Shown here: positions 7,636-11,422 of the stretch, piece after piece
Layout: each line of letters starts with the position of its first letter
Position numbering within the stretch: the first letter of the stretch is position 1
Source of the DNA: Actinomycetota bacterium
GTDB taxonomy: Bacteria; Actinomycetota; Actinomycetes; Nanopelagicales; Nanopelagicaceae
Direction of reading: 5' to 3'
DNA: 11,422 nucleotides
NCBI GenBank assembly: GCA_009924185.1
Contig: RFSC01000016.1
Coordinates: 1 to 11,422, forward strand
The notes under the pieces: generated by a model
Database searches by the model: none
What the model was told of the DNA's origin: nothing
What the model saw: the letters and a program-made list of their open reading frames with translations, nothing else
Made by a program: the position numbers and the translations under genes

Positions 7636-8988
7636 GTGAGTGAGTTGATGCGGGTAGTAGATCTACGTGGTCGCAGGCTCTCAAAATCTGAGTATCAAAG
7701 ATTGTTGCCGCGTGCACAGTTTGATATCGATGCCGCTTTACTTGCAGTTAAGCCAATAATTCAGGCGGTTAAAGAGGGCGATGAATCAACCTTAAAAGAT
7801 TTAAGCCTTAAGTACGACGGCGTGGCTCCTGAGTCAATTCGGGTTCCAAAACTTGTAATTGATAAAGCATTGCAACAACTTGATCCAGCACTTAAGCAGG
7901 TCATTTTGGAGGCGATTAGAAGGGTCCGAATAGTTCATCTCGATCAAAAGCGAGGTAGCACTACTACTCGCGTAGTTGATGGTGGCGAGATTGAGGAACG
8001 TTGGATCCCAGTTGATCGAGTTGGTTTGTATGTTCCTGGAGGCAGAGCGGTATATCCCAGCTCGGTGATTATGAACGCGGTACCAGCACAAATCGCTGGC
8101 GTAACAAGTATCGCCCTAGCTTCGCCGGCTCAAAAAGAAAATAATGGCTGGCCACATCCGACAATCCTGGCCACCTGCGCATTGCTAGGAATTGATGAGG
8201 TCTACTCCATGGGTGGTGCTCAAGCTATTGCTGCCTTCGCTTACGGAATTAACTCAAAATCAAATAACTCTGACAATGCGGTATTGGAGAAAGTAGATCT
8301 AGTAACCGGCCCAGGCAATATTTATGTGGCAGCTGCAAAGCGAGCATTGCGTGGAGTAATTGGCATTGATTCAGAGGCTGGCCCAACTGAGATTGCCATA
8401 GTTGCTGACGCAACAGCTCTAGCTAGTGATGTTGCGACAGATTTAATTAGTCAGGCAGAACATGACACCATTGCCGCGGCTGTATTGATTACAGATTCCG
8501 TTGAATTAGCCCAGCAAGTGCAGAAAGAGCTGGCCCAACGAGTAGTTAAAACCAAGCACTCGGAGAGAATCAAAGAGGCTTTGCAGGGTATTCAATCAGC
8601 GATAGCGATTACCGATGATTTAGTGCAATCACTCGCAGCTGCTAATGCTTATGCCGCCGAACATCTTGAATTGCAGGTGGCTAATCCGAAACAGGCTAGC
8701 CGCGAGATTCGAAATGCCGGAGCGGTTTTTCTAGGTCGTTTCTCGCCAGTTTCGTTGGGTGATTATTTGGCTGGCTCCAACCATGTGCTTCCCACTGGTG
8801 GATGCGCCTGTCATTCCAGTGGCGTATCAGTTCAAACTTTTTTACGTGGCTTGCACTTTGTTGAATACAACGAGCGAGCCTTAAGAGAAATAGCTTCCAG
8901 TGTCATTACCTTCGCTAATGCCGAAGATTTGCCGGCGCATGGCGAGGCGGTTGCCGCTAGATTTGAAGAGCCGGGCAGCAATAAATGA
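7636..8988 (+). CDS. hisD: Histidinol dehydrogenase
   Basis: Catalyses the last two steps of histidine synthesis, oxidising L-histidinol through histidinal to histidine with two NAD+, in the cytoplasm. At 450 residues it is slightly longer than the usual 430-440. Visible are [18 protein letters not shown] (126-143), [14 protein letters not shown] (225-238), [13 protein letters not shown] (246-258), QAEHD (273-277), AEHLELQ (341-347) and [13 protein letters not shown] (375-387). By family alignment, the zinc ligands are expected to be Q273, H276, D376 and H435, and the catalytic pair E342/H343. A short Asn/Ser-rich stretch (205-215) looks like a surface-loop insertion. The GTG start is fixed by the leaderless -10 box. 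The TGA overlaps the hisC ATG by four bases (ATGA). It follows dnaE after a 41-base gap with no visible terminator. Confidence 0.96.
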   Translation: MSELMRVVDLRGRRLSKSEYQRLLPRAQFDIDAALLAVKPIIQAVKEGDESTLKDLSLKYDGVAPESIRVPKLVIDKALQQLDPALKQVILEAIRRVRIVHLDQKRGSTTTRVVDGGEIEERWIPVDRVGLYVPGGRAVYPSSVIMNAVPAQIAGVTSIALASPAQKENNGWPHPTILATCALLGIDEVYSMGGAQAIAAFAYGINSKSNNSDNAVLEKVDLVTGPGNIYVAAAKRALRGVIGIDSEAGPTEIAIVADATALASDVATDLISQAEHDTIAAAVLITDSVELAQQVQKELAQRVVKTKHSERIKEALQGIQSAIAITDDLVQSLAAANAYAAEHLELQVANPKQASREIRNAGAVFLGRFSPVSLGDYLAGSNHVLPTGGCACHSSGVSVQTFLRGLHFVEYNERALREIASSVITFANAEDLPAHGEAVAARFEEPGSNK

Positions 8989-10079
8989 ACCAACGTTGGC
9001 CGGAGTGGCTCTCGCTAAATGAAAATATCCGCGCCCTGAAACCTTATGGTGCGCCGCAGATACCAGCACAGGTTCGGTTGAACACCAATGAAAACCCTTA
9101 CCATTTAGAGGAGGGCCTGCAGAGCAAGATTATCTCTGAGATTTCAAAACGGGTAGGAAATCTAAATCGCTATCCAGACCGTGATGCGGTTGAGCTGCGA
9201 ACCTCATTAGCTGCTTACATAAATGGAATTTCAAAGACTGATTTTAGTTATGAACAAATCTGGGCGGCCAACGGTAGTAATGAAATCTTACAAAGCATCG
9301 TTATGGCCTTTGCTGGAGATGCTATGGGCTTCGAGCCTTCATATTCGATGCATCCGCTTATTACTAAATCAGTGGGCAAGGAATGGATTTCCATCTCCAG
9401 AGGACCAGAGTTTATCTTTGAATTGGATGTGGCGATGGAGGCCATCAAAACGCAAAGACCTGGAATTGTTTTTCTAACTACCCCAAACAACCCTACCGGC
9501 GGCTCCATTTCATTAACCGATATTGCAGAAGTGGCAGGGATTGCCCTGTCAGTTGGTGCAATACTGGTGGTTGATGAGGCTTATGCTGAGTTTTCTAAGC
9601 AGAGCTCGGCGGTCACAATCATTAAGGATCACCCAAATCTGATTGTTTCTCGAACCATGAGTAAAGCCTTTGCTTTTGCGGGCGCTCGACTTGGCTACAT
9701 GATTTCTAATCCCATTTTGATAGATGCGATGCTTTTGGTGAGACTTCCTTATCACCTGAGTGAATTGACACAAGCCGCAGCGCTCGCTGCATTGCAAAAT
9801 CAATCTGGTTTACAGCAGCAGGTTGAGCAAATAAAGAACTCCAGGGATTTTTTGGAGCAGGAGTTATCAAAGCTGGGTCTTAATGTAATCTCTTCAGATG
9901 CCAACTTTTTAATGTTCTCGGGATTTAAAGCAAGCTCTCAAGAGTTGTGGCAGAGATTGGTGGATAGGCAAGTGCTGATCCGCGATGTGGGTATTGCCGG
10001 TTACCTAAGGGTGACAATCGGAACAGAGTCTGAGAACAAAGCCTTTTTAGCGGCGCTGCAACAAGCCCTACATTCTTAA
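8985..10079 (+). CDS. hisC: Histidinol-phosphate aminotransferase
   Basis: PLP-dependent fold-type I aminotransferase that converts imidazole-acetol phosphate and glutamate to histidinol phosphate and 2-oxoglutarate. At 364 residues it has normal length. Motifs in order: RLNTNENPY (31-39), NRYPD (61-65), ANGSNEIL (95-102), TTPNNPTGG (165-173), [10 protein letters not shown] (195-204) with D197, which should hold the pyridine nitrogen, and [17 protein letters not shown] (222-238) with the Schiff-base lysine K227 and phosphate-contacting R235. The ATG overlaps the hisD stop by four bases, indicating coupled translation. Related aromatic aminotransferases share the fold, but the position between hisD and hisB makes HisC the clear choice. 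A 50-base gap separates it from hisB. Confidence 0.95.
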   Translation: MNQRWPEWLSLNENIRALKPYGAPQIPAQVRLNTNENPYHLEEGLQSKIISEISKRVGNLNRYPDRDAVELRTSLAAYINGISKTDFSYEQIWAANGSNEILQSIVMAFAGDAMGFEPSYSMHPLITKSVGKEWISISRGPEFIFELDVAMEAIKTQRPGIVFLTTPNNPTGGSISLTDIAEVAGIALSVGAILVVDEAYAEFSKQSSAVTIIKDHPNLIVSRTMSKAFAFAGARLGYMISNPILIDAMLLVRLPYHLSELTQAAALAALQNQSGLQQQVEQIKNSRDFLEQELSKLGLNVISSDANFLMFSGFKASSQELWQRLVDRQVLIRDVGIAGYLRVTIGTESENKAFLAALQQALHS

Positions 10080-10094
10080 ATCAAAAATCCGGTC

Positions 10095-10129
10095 GCCACA
10101 ACCCCGGGTAATGGGGGATAATTGCGCTC
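10095..10129 (+). promoter_or_regulatory. Probable internal leaderless promoter for hisB
   Basis: GATAAT (10117-10122) ends seven bases before the hisB ATG at 10130, and no Shine-Dalgarno sequence lies between them. GCCACAA (10095-10101) stands 22 bases upstream of the -10 start, as in the hisD promoter. The 50-base gap after hisC, in an otherwise overlapping operon, agrees with a second start site. A CCCC/GGGG inverted pair (10102-10117) lies between but has no U-tract. Confidence 0.5.
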
Positions 10130-10723
10130 ATGACCAATCCAAGATTTGCCCGAGTTGAGCGCACCACAAAGGAATCCTCTGTTCTGGTTGAACTCAAAAT
10201 TGATGGCACCGGTGTGATAGATGTATCCACCGGAGTTCCTTTTTTCGACCACATGATCTCGCAGCTCGGTAAGCACTCTGGTTTTGATCTCACAGTAAAA
10301 ACAACTGGTGATGTAGATGTCGATTCACACCATACCGTTGAAGATACCTCACTGGCATTTGGTCAAGCGCTGCGGGAAGCATTGGGCGATAAATCCGGAA
10401 TTAGGAGATTTGGAAACTCCCTTGTTCCACTTGATGAAGTTTTAGTTCAGGTAGCGGTTGATCTTTCCGGTCGTCCCTACTTGGTACATCGCCAACCTGA
10501 GATTGTGGAGTTGATTGGAACCTTTGACACCACTCTTGGAAAACACATTTGGGAGTCAATCGTTGCAGAGGCGCGTATAGGACTTCACATTAGGGTTTTG
10601 GAAGGAAGAAATGCGCACCATGTTTTGGAGGCGCAGTTCAAAGCTGTAGCTCAAGCATTTAAAGATGCGGTCGCTCTAGATTCTCGTACCTCCGGAGTGC
10701 CCTCCACTAAAGGCGTTCTTTGA
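10130..10723 (+). CDS. hisB: Imidazoleglycerol-phosphate dehydratase (single-function HisB)
   Basis: Dehydrates imidazoleglycerol phosphate to imidazole-acetol phosphate, the substrate of HisC. At 197 residues it is the stand-alone dehydratase, without the histidinol-phosphatase domain fused to it in enterobacteria. Manganese-binding motifs are complete: FFDHM (38-42), DSHHTVED (65-72) and AHHVLEAQFKA (152-162). GRPYLV (114-119) and the C-terminal STKG (192-195) are also family-typical. The phosphatase must be encoded elsewhere. The ATG is fixed by the leaderless -10 box and by the usual ARVERTTKES N-terminus. The TGA overlaps the TTG start of hisH. Confidence 0.97.
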   Translation: MTNPRFARVERTTKESSVLVELKIDGTGVIDVSTGVPFFDHMISQLGKHSGFDLTVKTTGDVDVDSHHTVEDTSLAFGQALREALGDKSGIRRFGNSLVPLDEVLVQVAVDLSGRPYLVHRQPEIVELIGTFDTTLGKHIWESIVAEARIGLHIRVLEGRNAHHVLEAQFKAVAQAFKDAVALDSRTSGVPSTKGVL

Positions 10724-11325
10724 TAGCGATTCTGGATTATGGCTCAGGAAATATCAGATCTGCTCAGCGGGCCTGTGAAAAAACTGGAGCAAAGGTTGTC
10801 ATCACCTCTGATTACCAAACCGCTGTAAAGGCCGATGGGTTAGTAATTCCTGGCGTTGGTGCCTTTGGTGCCTGCATGAAGGGTTTGAGAGCGGTTAAAG
10901 GCGATCAGGTGATCAAGGAACGGCTTGAGCTCGGCCGCAAGATTCTCGGAATCTGCGTTGGGATGCAGGTGTTGTTTGCCGAAAGCGATGAGTTGTTTAA
11001 CGGTGAGCGAATTACGGGAGTGGGAGTCTTTCCGCAAAAGGTAGAGAAGTTAACTGCACCAGTTCTGCCACACATTGGGTGGAGCGAGATAGAGACAGAT
11101 AAAGCAACCGGTTCATTTGCCGAACTAGGTGGTGAGAGGTTTTATTTTGTACACAGCTATGCGGTTAAATCTAAGGTCTCTGGTGCTACAAACATCAGCT
11201 GCAATTATGGTGAGAGCTTTATTGCTGCAATTGAGACTGATTTGATTACCGCTACACAGTTCCACCCTGAGAAAAGCGGAGTGGCTGGTCTAAAGGTAGT
11301 TAGTAATTGGGTGGATTCACTATGA
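10720..11325 (+). CDS. hisH: Imidazole glycerol phosphate synthase, glutaminase subunit
   Basis: Class I glutamine amidotransferase that supplies ammonia to HisF for closing the imidazole ring and releasing AICAR. At 201 residues it has normal length. It shows [14 protein letters not shown] (5-18), the PGVGAFG loop (44-50), the nucleophile elbow GICVGMQ with C79, FVHSYAV (143-149) and [10 protein letters not shown], which supplies H182 and E184 of the catalytic triad. The start is a TTG whose last two bases belong to the hisB stop; AAAGG at 10709-10713 is a reasonable ribosome-binding site, and no better start lies nearby. The 3' end overlaps hisA as ATGA. Its partner HisF is not in the window and is expected downstream. 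Confidence 0.95.
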   Translation: MIAILDYGSGNIRSAQRACEKTGAKVVITSDYQTAVKADGLVIPGVGAFGACMKGLRAVKGDQVIKERLELGRKILGICVGMQVLFAESDELFNGERITGVGVFPQKVEKLTAPVLPHIGWSEIETDKATGSFAELGGERFYFVHSYAVKSKVSGATNISCNYGESFIAAIETDLITATQFHPEKSGVAGLKVVSNWVDSL

Positions 11326-11422
11326 AACAACTTGAGTTATTGCCTGCAGTTGATGTCAGGGAGGGTCAAGCGGTCCGCTTGGTTCAAGGAGAGTTGAGCG
11401 CTCAAACCAATTATGGGGCGCC
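11322..11422 (+). CDS. hisA: ProFAR isomerase HisA, probably the bifunctional actinobacterial PriA (first 33 residues only)
   Basis: Only the N-terminus is present: [20 protein letters not shown] and about 13 more residues ending near NYGA. The LLPAVDV strand with Asp11 and the RLVQGE segment are typical of HisA/PriA (beta/alpha)8 barrels, which isomerise the ProFAR intermediate; Asp11 is the expected general acid/base. In actinobacteria this gene commonly also serves as the tryptophan-pathway isomerase (priA), but the fragment cannot show that. The ATG overlaps the hisH stop as ATGA, so coupled translation is likely. Truncation is due only to the window edge. Confidence 0.9.
   Translation, partial: MKQLELLPAVDVREGQAVRLVQGELSAQTNYGA

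Noticed and set aside
10102..10117. CCCC/GGGG inverted pair between hisC and hisB as a terminator
   Set aside because: Only four pairs, no U-tract, and it lies between the promoter elements of hisB.

Overview
The window reads as a piece of an actinobacterial chromosome with moderate GC content (near or slightly below half G+C by eye). The gene order matches the actinobacterial ileS / TraR-DksA-like / lspA / rluD / dnaE / his neighbourhood. Other actinobacterial marks are a translational T-box with a very short Stem I in front of ileS, a stand-alone imidazoleglycerol-phosphate dehydratase (HisB), several GTG/TTG starts and leaderless-looking promoters. Moderate GC with compact spacing suggests a streamlined freshwater actinobacterium of the acI/Nanopelagicales type. 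That placement is inference; no marker gene in the window proves it.

Layout. 1-1442 (minus): the N-terminal 480 residues of isoleucyl-tRNA synthetase, running off the left edge. 1443-1700 (minus): its T-box leader and promoter. 1701-1779: a short divergent spacer. 1780-4060 (plus): a tightly packed run of a TraR/DksA-type zinc-finger protein with a histone-H1-like Lys/Ala/Pro tail, lipoprotein signal peptidase (lspA) and an RluD-family pseudouridine synthase. 4086-7594: the replicative DNA polymerase III alpha subunit (dnaE1), whose frame is broken by one missing base in a C run at 6598-6600. 7636-11422: histidine biosynthesis genes hisD-hisC-hisB-hisH-hisA/priA, the last cut by the right edge.

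How the genes work together. The left part is housekeeping: tRNA charging under tRNA-Ile feedback, a putative RNA-polymerase or DNA-associated factor, lipoprotein maturation, RNA modification and chromosome replication. The right part encodes five steps of histidine synthesis, coupled by ATGA-type overlaps (hisD/hisC, hisH/hisA) and a TTGA overlap (hisB/hisH). hisD and hisB appear to have their own leaderless promoters, which share the heptamer GCCACAA at the same distance from the -10.

I found no mobile element, CRISPR array, tRNA, rRNA, phage or defence gene, and no undescribed multi-gene system. The observations most worth checking are the dnaE frameshift, the T-box switch that hides the ileS ribosome-binding site, the H1-like tail on the DksA-type protein, and the paired his promoters.
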